A DNA stretch of 45,559 nt from Parafrankia discariae (GCF_000373365.1 NZ_KB891233.1:1-45559); one strand, 5' to 3'; shown: positions 15,137 to 25,639, counted from the stretch's first letter. The notes: generated by a model not told the origin, from the letters alone. Numbers and translations: made by a program.

Positions 15137-15197
15137 CTCCGCCGCCGAGCCGGGCCAGTCTCACAGCCGGGACCGTCTCACCAGCCGGGCTGGTGGC

Positions 15198-15707
15198 TCA
15201 CCAACTGGACACGCCGAAGCCGTACAGGCCGGTGCCGCCGGTCGACGAGGAGCCGTCATGCCCGCGCACGCGCCGGCGCCCCTGCTCGCTGCCGGGCGGG
15301 CCGACGGGCCAGTCCTCGTCGGCGCCGTCACCGTCGCCCGTGTCGGGGCCGTCCCCGCCGGCGTAGTCCCAGCTCGACGACCACGCCTCCGACTGCCACT
15401 CCGAGGACCCCGACCACTCCGTGGACGACGACCGCTCCGCGGACGACCGCTTCGTGGACGACGACCGCTCCGCGTCGAGGTCGTGGTCGAACACGCCCCA
15501 GCCGGCCGGAAGCGGACGGATGGACGCGACGACGGACCCGATGACCCGCGGGACCACAAGCCAGGCAGTGATGTTGACCCCCAGGACGACGACGAAGATC
15601 ATTGCGACCGACCACACCCATGCCGACGGCATCGGGACGGCATGCGCCAACATCCCCCCGAGAGCGATGCCGAAAACACCGGCCACCGCCACTCTCAACC
15701 GCGTCAC
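15198..15707 (-). CDS. Small membrane protein with Ser-rich low-complexity tail
   Basis: 169 residues. Two hydrophobic segments at about residues 5-23 (VAVAGVFGIALGGMLAHAV) and 30-56 (WVWSVAMIFVVVLGVNITAWLVVPRV) are followed by ~100 residues made of repeated SSSTE/SSAEW units, then GDGxD and Gly-rich stretches. The N-terminal part looks like a genuine membrane protein; the tail is repeat-derived and probably disordered. The last residues (TGGTGLYGFGVSSW) are also low-complexity. No family recognised. It faces the 3' end of the Nudix-like gene (convergent). Confidence 0.5.
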   Translation of the reverse strand: MTRLRVAVAGVFGIALGGMLAHAVPMPSAWVWSVAMIFVVVLGVNITAWLVVPRVIGSVVASIRPLPAGWGVFDHDLDAERSSSTKRSSAERSSSTEWSGSSEWQSEAWSSSWDYAGGDGPDTGDGDGADEDWPVGPPGSEQGRRRVRGHDGSSSTGGTGLYGFGVSSW

Positions 15708-16555
15708 GATGCCTTCCTACGCTCCGGACGGGGCCGGTGGGGTGGATCGACGCCAAGCCGACAGTGCCACCGAGAGCCGACGTCGCAGGTCAGCGGCAAT
15801 ACGGACCAAAATCGCCAGGCCTACGGACGGTGGGCCGACCGGCCGCCCGCACCGGGCCGATCGGGCATCCCACCGCCGGGCCGACCGGCCGGTCGCACTC
15901 CAGGCCGACCGACTGTCGCGCCCCGGGCCTGTCGGGCCCGACGCGCAGGTCAGTGACCACCCGGGGCCAGGGCCGGCCCCCGGGCCGCCACCGCGCCCGG
16001 CGCGGGCCCGGCCCGGAGCCGCCGCGGAGCCGACCGCCACTCCCGGGGTACCGGGGCATGATCGAGGATGCGACTGGGGTGTCACGGGCCGGGGACGGAT
16101 TGGAACGACCCGGACACCTCAGTCGCGTCCTCAACCTACCTGCTCGATAGCTTTTAGTCACTGATCGATTACAGGCAGTTTTAGCCTACACCCCGTTTGC
16201 TGCCCCTGTCCCTGTATGGCGTACCCACCTGGACGCTCCGGGCGACCCTTGGGAGGGGCCCGGCGTCGGAGGGCTGCCGACCGGGAGAGATCGGTCACGA
16301 TGACACGTCGAACGGTTCGTCCTTACGCTGTCCGGTGAGGCACCACCGGGCCGGCACAGCGCCGGCACGGGCCGGCGGCGCGGCCCGCGGCCCGGCCGTC
16401 CCAACAGGCCCGGCTCGGCGAGATGCCGGCGGACGCGAAGGTCGCCCAACGGCGACGTGCATGTCCGGGACGAGTCGTCTGTCCGGGATCGGACATCGGT
16501 TTCGTGATGACAGCCACAGGGTGAGCAGCAGGTTTCCGGCTTAGTCTCATCGCTC
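15708..16555. other. 848-bp gap upstream of murI with no credible gene
   Basis: Composition is Arg/Pro/Ala-shadow-like on both strands. A locally AT-richer patch at about 16145-16200 is promoter-like. TAGTCT at 16542-16547 is 8 nt from the murI ATG and may be its -10. A divergent frame starting with a Cys-rich CCSPCGCHH at 16557 overlaps the murI start codon and was not accepted. Confidence 0.5.
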
Positions 16556-17386
16556 ATGAGCGGCGCGCCCATCGGGGTGTTCGACAGTGGAGTCGGTGGT
16601 CTCACCGTCGCGCGCGCGATCCTGGATCAGTTGCCGGGAGAGTCGCTGCTTTACATCGGCGACACCGCGCATGCCCCTTACGGACCGCGGCCGATCGCCG
16701 AGGTGCGCCGGTACGCCCTCGCCGCCCTGGACGAACTCGTCGCCGCGGGTGTGAAGCTTCTCGTCATCGCATGTAATTCCGCCAGCGCGGCATGCCTGCG
16801 CGATGCCCGGGAACGCTACGACGTACCGGTGGTCGAGGTCATCGTGCCCGCGACCCGCCGTGCCGTCGCGGCAACACGGAGTGGTCGAGTGGGAGTCATC
16901 GGAACGGTCGCCACGATCACCAGTCGGGCCTACGAGGACGCCTTCGCGGCGGCCGCGGGCACCGAGCTGGTCAGCGTGGCCTGCCCGGCCTTCGTCGACT
17001 TCGTCGAGCGCGGCATCACGTCCGGCCGGCAGCTGCTGGGACTGACCGAGGCGTATCTGGCACCGTTGCAGGAAGCCGATGTGGACACAGTGATTCTCGG
17101 ATGCACCCACTATCCACTGTTGACCGGCGTCATCGGTCTCGTCATGGGAGAGGGCGTCACACTCGTGAGCAGCGCCGAGGAGACGGCCAAGGACACCTAC
17201 CGGGTGCTCGCCCGTGACGGTCTCTTCCGCGACCCCGACCTGCCACCCCCGGCGCACAGCTTCCGCACCACCGGTGATCCCGCCGCGTTCGCGCGGGTGG
17301 GCCGCCGTTTCCTGGGCCCCGAGATCACGGCGGTGAACATCGCGCCGGCGACGGCGCCCCGGCAGGCTCAGGCGGTGGGACGATGA
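16556..17386 (+). CDS. murI: Glutamate racemase
   Basis: 276 residues. It makes D-glutamate for peptidoglycan by cofactor-independent racemisation. Both catalytic cysteines are present, in IACNSASAA (residue ~74) and GCTHYPLL (residue ~185). The N-terminal [13 protein letters not shown] and the [11 protein letters not shown] loop are diagnostic. The ATG at 16556 follows TAGTCT by 8 nt, so the message may be leaderless. It overlaps the next gene by ATGA, giving a murI-MBL pair identical in order to Rv1338-Rv1339 of M. tuberculosis. Confidence 0.96.
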   Translation: MSGAPIGVFDSGVGGLTVARAILDQLPGESLLYIGDTAHAPYGPRPIAEVRRYALAALDELVAAGVKLLVIACNSASAACLRDARERYDVPVVEVIVPATRRAVAATRSGRVGVIGTVATITSRAYEDAFAAAAGTELVSVACPAFVDFVERGITSGRQLLGLTEAYLAPLQEADVDTVILGCTHYPLLTGVIGLVMGEGVTLVSSAEETAKDTYRVLARDGLFRDPDLPPPAHSFRTTGDPAAFARVGRRFLGPEITAVNIAPATAPRQAQAVGR

Positions 17387-18129
17387 AACTGACGATCCTG
17401 GGCTGTTCCGGCACCTACCCGGGCCCGACCTCGGCCTGCTCGTCCTACCTGATCGAGGACGAGGGCTTCCGGCTCGTCCTGGACGCCGGCAACGGCTCCA
17501 TGGGTGAGCTGCAACGGCACTGCGACCTCCGGGACGTCGACGCGGTGCTGCTGAGCCACCTGCACGGCGACCACTGCCTCGACCTGGTCGCGACGTCCTA
17601 CGCGCGGCGCTACCACCCGGAGGGGATGCCGCCCAAGCTCCCGGTGTACGGGCCGATCAACACCCAGGAGCGGCTGTGCGGCGCGTTCGAGCGCTGGCCG
17701 GACGACTCCCTCGCCGACATCTACGACTTCCGCACGATCGGCCCCGGCCGGCTGCACGTCGGGCCGTTCGCCATCGACCTGGCCCGGGTCGCGCACCCGA
17801 TCGAGGCGTACGGGGTGCGGGTGGCGGCCGGCGGGAAGACGCTCACCTACTCCGGCGACACCGGTGTGTGCGACCGGCTCGTCCGGCTGGCCCGCGACAG
17901 CGACCTGTTCCTGTGCGAAGCGTCGTTCCTCGACGGCGAGGACAACCCGCCCGACCTGCACCTGACGGGAAAGGACGCCGGCGAGCACGCGACCCGCGCC
18001 GGTGTCGGGCGGCTGGTGCTCACCCATCTCGTGCCCTGGGGCGACGTGGAACGCACCCACGCCGAGGCCGCAGGCGCGTTCGACGGCGATCTGACGCTCG
18101 CGAGCACCGGCACCTCCTACGAGATCTGA
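17383..18129 (+). CDS. MBL-fold cyclic-nucleotide phosphodiesterase (Rv1339-like)
   Basis: 248 residues of metallo-beta-lactamase fold. The metal motif is [11 protein letters not shown] (HxHxDH, residues ~58-66), with further ligands in [17 protein letters not shown] and the final LTHLVPW. The family (Rv1339, atypical class II phosphodiesterase) hydrolyses cAMP in mycobacteria; the extension to this organism rests on conserved position between murI and rph as well as sequence pattern. The start overlaps the murI stop by 4 bp, so coupling is expected. Cytoplasmic, no signal peptide. Confidence 0.88.
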   Translation: MKLTILGCSGTYPGPTSACSSYLIEDEGFRLVLDAGNGSMGELQRHCDLRDVDAVLLSHLHGDHCLDLVATSYARRYHPEGMPPKLPVYGPINTQERLCGAFERWPDDSLADIYDFRTIGPGRLHVGPFAIDLARVAHPIEAYGVRVAAGGKTLTYSGDTGVCDRLVRLARDSDLFLCEASFLDGEDNPPDLHLTGKDAGEHATRAGVGRLVLTHLVPWGDVERTHAEAAGAFDGDLTLASTGTSYEI

Positions 18130-18132
18130 CCC

Positions 18133-18172
18133 GTCCGAGCAGGTCCGAGCAGGTCCGGGCGGGTCCGAACGT
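18133..18172 (+). repeat. 10-bp tandem repeat (GTCCGAGCAG), 4 degenerate copies
   Basis: Units at 18133, 18143, 18153 and 18163 lie 4 bp after the MBL stop codon. The first two are identical. Confidence 0.75.
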
Positions 18173-18228
18173 GCTCGCGGGCCGTCCGCCGTAACCTGGG
18201 CCGGCCTGCGCCGATAGGGTCTCCTCCC

Positions 18229-19008
18229 GTGATCAGAGTCGATGGCAGAACCACGGACCAGCTCCGGGACGTGACGATCGAGCGGGGCTGGCAGGAGCAC
18301 GCGGAGGGGTCCGCGCTGATCTCCGCCGGCCGGACCAGGGTGCTGTGCGCCGCCTCCGTCACCGAGGGGGTGCCCCGGTGGCGCAAGGGCAGCGGCCTGG
18401 GCTGGGTGACGGCCGAGTACTCGATGCTGCCGCGGGCCACGCACACCCGCAACGACCGGGAGTCCGTCCGCGGGCGGATCGGCGGGCGGACCCATGAGAT
18501 CTCCCGACTGATCGGGCGCAGCCTGCGGGCCGCGATCGACCTGAAGGCCCTCGGTGAGAACACGATCGCCATCGACTGCGACGTGCTGCTCGCCGACGGC
18601 GGCACCCGCACGGCCGCGATCACCGGTGCCTACGTGGCGCTCGCCGACGCCTGCCGGTGGCTGGGACGTCCCGCGGCGATCGTCACCAGTGTCTGCGCGG
18701 TCAGCGTCGGCGTGGTCGGCGGGGTACCGATGCTGGACCTCGCCTACACCGAGGACTCGACCGCCGACACGGACATGAACGTGGTCCGCACCGGCGCGGG
18801 TGGCTTCGTCGAGGTCCAGGGGACGGCCGAGGGCATCCCGTTCGAGCGGTCGACGCTCGACGAGCTGCTCGACCTCGCCGTGGCCGGCTGCACCCGCCTC
18901 ACCGAGCTCCAGAACGCCGCGCTGGCCACCCCGCCCGCCGCCGGTCCGCCCGCCCCGGCCCGCGCCGGCGCCGGCGCCGGCAAGGGCACGGGCGCGGGGT
19001 CGCGGTGA
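18229..19008 (+). CDS. rph: Ribonuclease PH
   Basis: 259 residues. A phosphorolytic 3'-5' exoribonuclease that trims tRNA 3' ends. Family motifs are R-DGR near the N-terminus ([12 protein letters not shown]), [57 protein letters not shown] with the catalytic Asp pair, and [14 protein letters not shown] short Pro/Ala/Gly tail extends beyond the normal end. The GTG at 18229 lies 8 nt after TAGGGT, so it may be leaderless. The stop overlaps the rdgB start (GTGA). Confidence 0.95.
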   Translation: MIRVDGRTTDQLRDVTIERGWQEHAEGSALISAGRTRVLCAASVTEGVPRWRKGSGLGWVTAEYSMLPRATHTRNDRESVRGRIGGRTHEISRLIGRSLRAAIDLKALGENTIAIDCDVLLADGGTRTAAITGAYVALADACRWLGRPAAIVTSVCAVSVGVVGGVPMLDLAYTEDSTADTDMNVVRTGAGGFVEVQGTAEGIPFERSTLDELLDLAVAGCTRLTELQNAALATPPAAGPPAPARAGAGAGKGTGAGSR

Positions 19009-19643
19009 CCTCGGTGGGCGCGGCACCGCGCCAGGTCGTGCTGGCCAGCCGCAACGAGGCGAAACTGGTCGAGCTGCGTCGCATCCTCACCGCGACCGGG
19101 CTGGACGTCGACGTCGTCGCGCTGCCCGACGGCCCCGAGGTGCCCGAGACCGGTACGACCTTCGCCGAGAACGCCCTGATCAAGGCACGCGCCGCCGTGG
19201 CTGAGACGGGTCTCGCGGCGATCGCCGACGACTCCGGGCTCACCGTGGACGAGCTCGCCGGGATGCCCGGGGTGCGCTCGGCGCGCTGGGCGGGCCTGCG
19301 CGGCGGGAGCCGGGCCGACCGGGACGCCGCCAACAACGCCCTGCTGCTGGCCCAGCTCGACGACGTCGGCGAGGAGCGGCGCGGCGCGGCGTTCGTGTGC
19401 GCCGCGGCGCTGGTCACCCCGGACGGCGTCGAGCACGTCGTCTACGGCACCCTGCGGGGGCGGCTGCTCACCAAGGCACAGGGTACGGGGGGCTTCGGCT
19501 ACGACCCGTTGTTCGTCGCGGAGGGCTCGACCCGGACCAACGCCGAGCTCACCGCGGACGAGAAGGACCTGATCAGCCACCGGGGCCGGGCGCTACGCAG
19601 CCTCGCCGCGTTCATCGGGACGATGGCGCCGCCCGCGCGCTGA
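19005..19643 (+). CDS. rdgB: XTP/dITP pyrophosphatase (house-cleaning NTPase)
   Basis: 212 residues of the HAM1/RdgB family, which removes non-canonical purine NTPs. Motifs are [18 protein letters not shown] at the N-terminus, [38 protein letters not shown] and [12 protein letters not shown]. The GTG start overlaps rph by 4 bp. A Mec-free murI-MBL-rph-rdgB operon results, equivalent to Rv1338-Rv1341. Confidence 0.95.
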   Translation: MTSVGAAPRQVVLASRNEAKLVELRRILTATGLDVDVVALPDGPEVPETGTTFAENALIKARAAVAETGLAAIADDSGLTVDELAGMPGVRSARWAGLRGGSRADRDAANNALLLAQLDDVGEERRGAAFVCAAALVTPDGVEHVVYGTLRGRLLTKAQGTGGFGYDPLFVAEGSTRTNAELTADEKDLISHRGRALRSLAAFIGTMAPPAR

Positions 19644-19655
19644 GGCGCTGGGCGA

Positions 19656-19688
19656 CCGCGGGGCCCCGGGCGGCCCGGGGCCCCGCGG
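19656..19688. terminator. 15-bp hairpin between convergent rdgB and cysM
   Basis: Arms 19656-19670 and 19674-19688 (CCGCGGGGCCCCGGG and its complement) flank a 3-nt loop. It lies midway between the two convergent stops, so it should act as a shared bidirectional terminator. Confidence 0.75.
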
Positions 19689-19703
19689 CTCCACGTACGG
19701 CGC

Positions 19704-21051
<1,348 letters not shown>

Positions 21052-21123
21052 GGTGCTCCTTCCTCGGGTGCCGCCGGCGGGTCCGCCGCGGCACGCCGCC
21101 CGGCCTGGGCGGCGGTGGTACTG

Positions 21124-21196
21124 CGTCCTGGGTGTTGCACATCGTGGGTACTGCAACATCGTGGGTGCTGCGTCACGGGTACTGCGTCGTGAGTGC
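21124..21196 (-). repeat. 17-bp-period degenerate tandem repeat upstream of cysO
   Basis: Units at 21124, 21141 and 21158 share the core A/CTCGTGGGTRCTGC, and a shorter variant follows at 21175. The array fills most of the 245-bp gap between mec and cysO, which otherwise holds only the cysO ribosome-binding site. Confidence 0.7.
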
Positions 21197-21296
21197 TGCG
21201 GGACGGCTCGCGGGCCGGCGTGGCCGGGTGCCCATGCTGGCAGGCAGCCCGCTCCGCGCGCATCCCCCGTCACTCCAGGAGAACGTCACGGGGGCG

Positions 21297-21701
21297 TCAG
21301 AGGATTTCCACGGGTTCTTCGGTGACCTCACCGTCCACGATCCGGAACGACCGGAACTCGATCGTCTCGGGATCCCGCGTCGAGGCCAGGACGTAGTGCG
21401 CCTCGGGGTACCCCGCGATGGAGACGTCGGTGCGCGACGGGTACGCCTCCGTGGCGGTGTGGGAGTGGTAGATCACGACCGGATCCTCGTCGCGGTCGAA
21501 CATCTCGTTCCACACCTTGATCTGCTCGGCGGCGTCGAACTCGTAGAAGGTCGGTGAGCGCGCGGCGTTGACCATCGGGATGTGCCGCTCCGGCCGGTCC
21601 GAGCCCTCGGGCCCGGCGATGACGCCGCACGCCTCGTCGGGATGGTCGCGGCGGGCATGGGCGACGATCGCCTCGTAGTGGGTTCGGTCGATGCGCAGCA
21701 C
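21297..21701 (-). CDS. mec: CysO-cysteine peptidase, JAMM/MPN+ zinc metalloprotease
   Basis: 134 residues. The JAMM motif is complete: Glu in DEACGVI, then HSHTATEAYPSRTD (HxH-x7-SxxD). The family releases cysteine from the CysO-cysteine adduct made by CysM. GTG 21701 (VLRIDRTHYEAIV) is chosen because the sequence upstream does not resemble the family and because TACGGT lies exactly 6 nt before it, a leaderless -10. With the tailed CysO next door, Mec may also trim the carrier, as QbsD does for QbsE; that is inference. Confidence 0.93.
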   Translation of the reverse strand: MLRIDRTHYEAIVAHARRDHPDEACGVIAGPEGSDRPERHIPMVNAARSPTFYEFDAAEQIKVWNEMFDRDEDPVVIYHSHTATEAYPSRTDVSIAGYPEAHYVLASTRDPETIEFRSFRIVDGEVTEEPVEIL

Positions 21702-21848
21702 GCGACAACCGTACGACGCGAACGGGCCGGATCGGGCGTCCATGTGAACACAGACCCGGCCACGGCCGGCCCGCACCAGGTAAGGACGCCGGAGAAACGC
21801 CCCACTTCGGGACCGGACGCACCGATCCGCCCCCGCCCCGGGGCCGGG

Positions 21849-22382
21849 CTAGAGCAGGGTCCGGGTGAGCTCGTCGAGCAGCTCGGTCAGGAAGGCGTAG
21901 ACGGCGGCGATCGGCCGGCGCGGGTCCTCCGGCGGGAGGCTCTCCAGCTCGGCGGTCGACTCGTCGTCGGTGAGGCCGAGCCGCGTGCCCAGCACCAGCC
22001 TGAGATCGTTGAGGACGGTCAGCCAGTCCTGGGCCGCCTCCTCGTCGAGCACCAGGACGGCTCCGGGCTCCGGGACGGCCGCCAGGACGCGCCGGGCCGC
22101 GTCGCGCTTGCGGGCCAGTGCCTCGTCGGTGCGCCGGCGCCGGTAGTCACCGGAGGCCAGCGGGTCGTCCGGGTAGGGGTCGGGCAGCAGCCGCGCCACC
22201 GCGGGATCCTCGGGGGGCGGCGGGGCGGTGTCACGCAGGCCGACGAGCGCCTCCAGCGGATCGTCGACCGGCGGGGCCTCGAGCAACGTGTCCACCTGGC
22301 CCAACAGCTCGGTGAGCAGGGACGACTCGAGCCGGGGCAGCCGCAGCTCGATCCCGGCCCTGGTGCGCCGGAACCCGTTCAC
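21849..22382 (-). CDS. DUF2017 family protein
   Basis: 177 residues, mainly helical and acidic. It begins FRRTRAGIELRLPRLESSLLTELLGQVDTLLE, includes DPLASGDYRRRRTDEALARKRDAARRVL, and ends DPRRPIAAVYAFLTELLDELTRTLL, all in the DUF2017 pattern. The conserved neighbourhood clpS-DUF2017-mec (Rv1331-Rv1332-Rv1334) supports the call. Function unknown; its constant pairing with ClpS suggests a link to ClpP proteolysis. The start may be a few codons different because no strong Shine-Dalgarno sequence is seen. Confidence 0.88.
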   Translation of the reverse strand: MNGFRRTRAGIELRLPRLESSLLTELLGQVDTLLEAPPVDDPLEALVGLRDTAPPPPEDPAVARLLPDPYPDDPLASGDYRRRRTDEALARKRDAARRVLAAVPEPGAVLVLDEEAAQDWLTVLNDLRLVLGTRLGLTDDESTAELESLPPEDPRRPIAAVYAFLTELLDELTRTLL

Positions 22383-22389
22383 GCGCCTC

Positions 22390-22474
22390 CGCTCCCGATC
22401 ATCCTGTTCCCGATCAACCGTCGTTCCCGATCATCCGTGGTGCCCGGTCATGCGTGGTTCCCGGTCCTGTGTGG
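22390..22474 (-). repeat. 17-bp-period tandem repeat, about 5 copies, between clpS and DUF2017
   Basis: Units at 22407, 22424, 22441 and 22458, plus a partial copy at 22390, have the form TTCCCGATCATCCGTGG with substitutions. The unit is not a multiple of three and lies wholly between genes. Confidence 0.75.
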
Positions 22475-22509
22475 TGCCCGGCCGCGCGCTCCCGCTCGTG
22501 CCGCGTGGC

Positions 22510-22902
22510 TCAGTCCTGGGCGATGGTGGCCCACAGGCCATAGGTGTGCAGCCGCTCCGCGGCGGCCTCCATCTCCTCCCGGGTGCCGGACGCGACCGTC
22601 GCCCGCCCCTTGTGATGGACGTCGAGCATGAGCGTGGTCGCCTTGCGCTCGCTGTACCCGAAGAGCTTGCGGAAGACGTATGTCACGTAGGACATGAGGT
22701 TGATCGGGTCGTTCCAGACGATGGTCACCCAGGGGCGATCGTCTTCGAGGGACTCCTCGACATCCTCGACGTCAACCGGAGACACGGCAGTGACGGACAC
22801 GACGTCTATTGTTACGCCTCCCGATCGGGACTTCACGGGGACGGGCCCCGCGTCGCGCACGGTGACAACGGACACCGCTGTGATCTCCGGGGCGACGGGC
22901 AC
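22510..22902 (-). CDS. clpS: ATP-dependent Clp protease adaptor ClpS
   Basis: 130 residues from GTG 22902; a GTG at 22800 would give the usual ~96. The core is diagnostic: [27 protein letters not shown] (N-degron pocket), then [40 protein letters not shown]. ClpS delivers N-end-rule substrates to ClpA/ClpC. The extra N-terminal ~34 residues (Val-rich) may be untranslated leader if the shorter start is right; GGGGA before 22902 slightly favours the longer form. Confidence 0.94.
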   Translation of the reverse strand: MPVAPEITAVSVVTVRDAGPVPVKSRSGGVTIDVVSVTAVSPVDVEDVEESLEDDRPWVTIVWNDPINLMSYVTYVFRKLFGYSERKATTLMLDVHHKGRATVASGTREEMEAAAERLHTYGLWATIAQD

Positions 22903-22927
22903 CGTCGTCCCCGGCCGGGGCGGGCCG

Positions 22928-23674
22928 TCAGACCGAGCGGCGCAGCAGTGGGGGGTGCAGGGCGGTCGCGGAGCCGAGGCGGTAGAGCTCGGCCGGGCGG
23001 CCGCCGCCGCGCGGGGAGGCCCGCTGGCCGACCGCTACGACGAAGCCCGGGGTGGAGAGCACCTTGCGCCGGAAGTTGGGCGGGTCCAGCACCACGCCCC
23101 ACGCCGCCTCGTAGACCCGGCGCAGGTCAGCCAGGGTGAACGGCTCCTCGCAGAACGCGGCCGCCAGCGACGTGTACTCGAGTTTGCCCCGTGCCCGCTC
23201 GACTCCGTCCGAGACGATCCGCGGATGGTCGAAGGCCAGGGTCGGACCGTCCGCGGAGCCCAGATCCTCGACCGGCCACCAGCGGGCCTGCGGCCCGTCC
23301 CCGCCGGCGGTGGGCTGCGGGAGGTTCGGCAGCAGGGCCAGGTAGGCGACGCTGACGACCCTGGTCCGCGGGTCCCGGGTCGGGCAGCCGTAGGTACGCA
23401 GCTGCTCGAGGTGACCGGCGGTGGTCACCCCCGTCTCCTCGGCGAGCTGGCGCAACGCGGAGGAGTCGAGGTCCTCGTCCGGTCCGACGAAGCCGCCGGG
23501 CAGCGCCCAGCACCCGCGGAAGGGCTCGCTGTCCCGCTGGATGACGAGAACGCACAGCCGGCCGGCGCGCAGGGTCAGCAGGACGACGTCGACGCTGACG
23601 GCGACGGCCGGTATCCGGGCCTGGTCGCCGTCAGCGGCGCCGGGCGTCGCGTTCGCCGACGAGACGGAGGCCAC
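22928..23674 (-). CDS. NrtR-like Nudix-winged-helix regulator of NAD metabolism
   Basis: 248 residues. Residues ~22-165 are a Nudix domain ([18 protein letters not shown], then [14 protein letters not shown]). The Nudix box reads G-x5-E-x7-RQLAEETGV: Gln replaces the Glu of RE, so hydrolysis may be lost. Residues ~170-248 ([31 protein letters not shown]...[14 protein letters not shown]) are the winged helix typical of NrtR. NrtR proteins bind ADP-ribose through the Nudix domain and repress NAD salvage genes. The position directly downstream of pncB on the same strand fits that role strongly. Confidence 0.87.
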   Translation of the reverse strand: MASVSSANATPGAADGDQARIPAVAVSVDVVLLTLRAGRLCVLVIQRDSEPFRGCWALPGGFVGPDEDLDSSALRQLAEETGVTTAGHLEQLRTYGCPTRDPRTRVVSVAYLALLPNLPQPTAGGDGPQARWWPVEDLGSADGPTLAFDHPRIVSDGVERARGKLEYTSLAAAFCEEPFTLADLRRVYEAAWGVVLDPPNFRRKVLSTPGFVVAVGQRASPRGGGRPAELYRLGSATALHPPLLRRSV

Positions 23675-23720
23675 CGGTCAAGTCTGGCCGTCCGCCCCGG
23701 CACCCGTGCCGGCACCCCCA

Positions 23721-23754
23721 CGGGGCGCCGGCGGACCGGTCCGCCGGCGCCCCG
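23721..23754. terminator. 34-bp perfect palindrome between pncB and the nrtR-like gene
   Basis: Arms CGGGGCGCCGGCGGACC and its complement meet at 23737/23738. In transcription terms it follows pncB and precedes the nrtR-like gene, so it is a likely (partial) terminator that would lower expression of the regulator. Two TGGCCGTACCCG direct repeats lie beside it at about 23776 and 23801. Confidence 0.6.
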
Positions 23755-23812
23755 GCCGCGCCCGGTCGGGAAGTACTGGCCGTACCCGACGGGGAGTCCT
23801 GGCCGTACCCGG

Positions 23813-25276
23813 TCAGTGGGAGGCCCGTGGCCGCGCCGCCGCCACCACGACCGGCAGGCAGGGACGTCCGAAGGAGACCGCGCGCGCGCCGGCCGGCAGG
23901 GTCTCCAGGGCGAGCCGGTGGTGTTCCCGGGCCCGGGCGGTTCCGGCCGCCCCGACGAGGGTGTCCGCGACGAGCTGGCCGCCGCGCATCAGCGGGACGA
24001 GGAGGCGGCGGTCCCGGCGCCCGGCGGCCCCGTCCAGCGCCGCCCCGTCCAGTCCCGGCCCGCTCGACGCCGACCCGGCCAGCCCCGGCCCGGCCGGTCC
24101 GGCCCCGCCGGGGACGCCGGCTGGCAACGCCCCGCTCGGCCCGACGGCCCGGCCGCGGGGCGCGCTGTCGAGGGGTGCGCTGTCCAGGGGTGCTCTGGGG
24201 ATGACCAGGTCGGCGACGGCCAGTCCGTTCGGGCCCAGGCGGCGCACGACGTCCTTGCGCCCGCCGCGGCCGCGCTTGCCCACGGAGGTCTTGACGACCG
24301 GACCGCCGTCGACCTCGACCAGCTTGTAGACGAAGCCGGCGGTGGGGGCGCCCGACCCGGTCACCAGGCTGGTGCCCACGCCGTAACCGTCGACGGGGGC
24401 CGCGGCCAGGCGGGCGATCGAGTGCTCGTCGAGGTCGCCGGTGACGATGATCCGGGTCGTCTCGGCGCCGAGCTGGTCAAGCTGGGCACGGGCCGCCCGG
24501 GCACCGCCGGCGAGGTCCCCGCTGTCGATGCGGATCGCCCCCAGCCCACCGCCCGCCGCCGCCACGGCGTTGGCGATCCCGGTCGGGATGTCGTAGGTGT
24601 CCACCAGCAGGGTCGTGTCGGCGCCGAGCGCCGCGACCTGGGCGGCGAACGCCGCCGCCTCGCTGTCGTGCGCGAGGGTGAAGGCGTGCGCGCTCGTGCC
24701 GGCGCTGGGCACCCCGTAGCGGCGCGCCGCCTCCAGGTTGGACGTCGCGGCGAAGCCGACGAGGTAGGCCGCCCGCGCGGCGGCGACCGCGGCCTGCTCG
24801 TGGGTGCGCCGGCCGCCCATCTCTATGCACGGCCGGTCGCCGGCGGCGGCGACCATGCGGCTGCCGGCGGCGGCGACGGCGCTGTCGTGGTTGAGCACCG
24901 ACAGGACGAGGGTCTCCAGCAGCACGCACTCGGCGAACGTGCCCTCCACCACCAGGACGGGGGTGTCGGGCAGGAAGGGCTCGCCCTCGGCGAACCCGTC
25001 GACGTCGCCGCGGAACCGGTAGGAGGCCAGCCAGTCGGCCGTGTCGGGATCCACGACGCCGGTCGCGGACAGGTGGTCGATCTCGGCCGGGCCGAACCGG
25101 AAGTCGGCGAGCGCGGCGAGCAGGCGCCCGGTTCCGGCCATGACTCCGAAGCGACGGCCGGCGGGCAGGGACCGGGTGAAGACCTCGAAGACCGCGCTGC
25201 GTTCGGCCGCGCCGGAACGCAGAGCCGCCCGCAGCATGGTCAACTCGTAGTGATCGGTCAGAAGCGCCGTGGACAT
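23813..25276 (-). CDS. pncB: Nicotinate phosphoribosyltransferase with a low-complexity insert
   Basis: 487 residues. It converts nicotinate and PRPP to nicotinate mononucleotide in NAD salvage. Family features are MSTALLTDHYELTML at the N-terminus, GRRTHEQAAVAAARAAYLVGF, TSAHAFTLAHDSEAAAFAAQ with the catalytic His, LLVDTYDIPTGIANAV, IRIDSGDLA and VTGSGAPTAGFVYKLVE. Between LVIPRAPLD and RRDRRLLVPLM about 60 residues of Ala/Gly/Pro/Ser repeats (LDSAPLDSAP and similar) interrupt the C-terminal domain; this insert is repeat-derived and not seen in most members. ATG 25276 lies 7 nt after TACCCT, predicting a leaderless mRNA. Confidence 0.93.
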   Translation of the reverse strand: MSTALLTDHYELTMLRAALRSGAAERSAVFEVFTRSLPAGRRFGVMAGTGRLLAALADFRFGPAEIDHLSATGVVDPDTADWLASYRFRGDVDGFAEGEPFLPDTPVLVVEGTFAECVLLETLVLSVLNHDSAVAAAGSRMVAAAGDRPCIEMGGRRTHEQAAVAAARAAYLVGFAATSNLEAARRYGVPSAGTSAHAFTLAHDSEAAAFAAQVAALGADTTLLVDTYDIPTGIANAVAAAGGGLGAIRIDSGDLAGGARAARAQLDQLGAETTRIIVTGDLDEHSIARLAAAPVDGYGVGTSLVTGSGAPTAGFVYKLVEVDGGPVVKTSVGKRGRGGRKDVVRRLGPNGLAVADLVIPRAPLDSAPLDSAPRGRAVGPSGALPAGVPGGAGPAGPGLAGSASSGPGLDGAALDGAAGRRDRRLLVPLMRGGQLVADTLVGAAGTARAREHHRLALETLPAGARAVSFGRPCLPVVVAAARPRASH

Positions 25277-25423
25277 CCGGAACAGGGTAGGGACGACTGG
25301 CTTCCGGCGCACCACATCGGCTGAACCCGCGTGGGTGGCGGCAGGTGACGGGCCGGAACCCGCGCAAGGCCTTGGGGTGGGGACGGAGTAGCCCTCGGGG
25401 TGACCACGGGGTGGTCCGAAGGG

Positions 25424-25450
25424 CCCGGCGGGGTGGTCCACCCCGCCGGG
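25424..25450. promoter_or_regulatory. 13-bp dyad (CCCGGCGGGGTGG) in the pncB upstream region
   Basis: Arms 25424-25436 and 25438-25450 are exact complements around a single base. It lies 148 bp upstream of the pncB start in the 506-bp divergent gap 25277-25782. It could be an operator or a hairpin. Confidence 0.4.
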
Positions 25451-25611
25451 GTGGGGTAGTCCTCAGGTACGTGACCGGGCGAACGGCGGTGCGGTGCGGC
25501 CGGGCGGACGCCCGTCCGCCGCCGGGCGGCTGACCCGGGCCGCCGAGCGCGGGGCCCTATGTACCCCGCCGGGCAGGTGGGTATGCCTGACAGCGGCCCC
25601 GAACACCCAAG

Positions 25612-25639
25612 AGGCTATGTGTTTCACGTCACGTAGCCT
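25612..25639. promoter_or_regulatory. Dyad AGGCTAYGTG-N8-CACGTAGCCT
   Basis: Ten-base arms (25612-25621 and 25630-25639) with one mismatch surround an 8-bp spacer. This is AT-richer than the surroundings and lies 144 bp before the small membrane protein gene. It has the form of a dimeric-regulator operator; the regulator is unknown. No other feature is seen in the gap. Confidence 0.4.

Noticed and set aside
16186-16557. Minus-strand frame beginning with a Cys-rich CCSPCGCHH, divergent from murI
   Set aside because: Its start codon overlaps the murI ATG and the predicted murI -10, the body is Arg/Pro/Gly-rich like other shadow frames, and no family or ribosome-binding site is visible.
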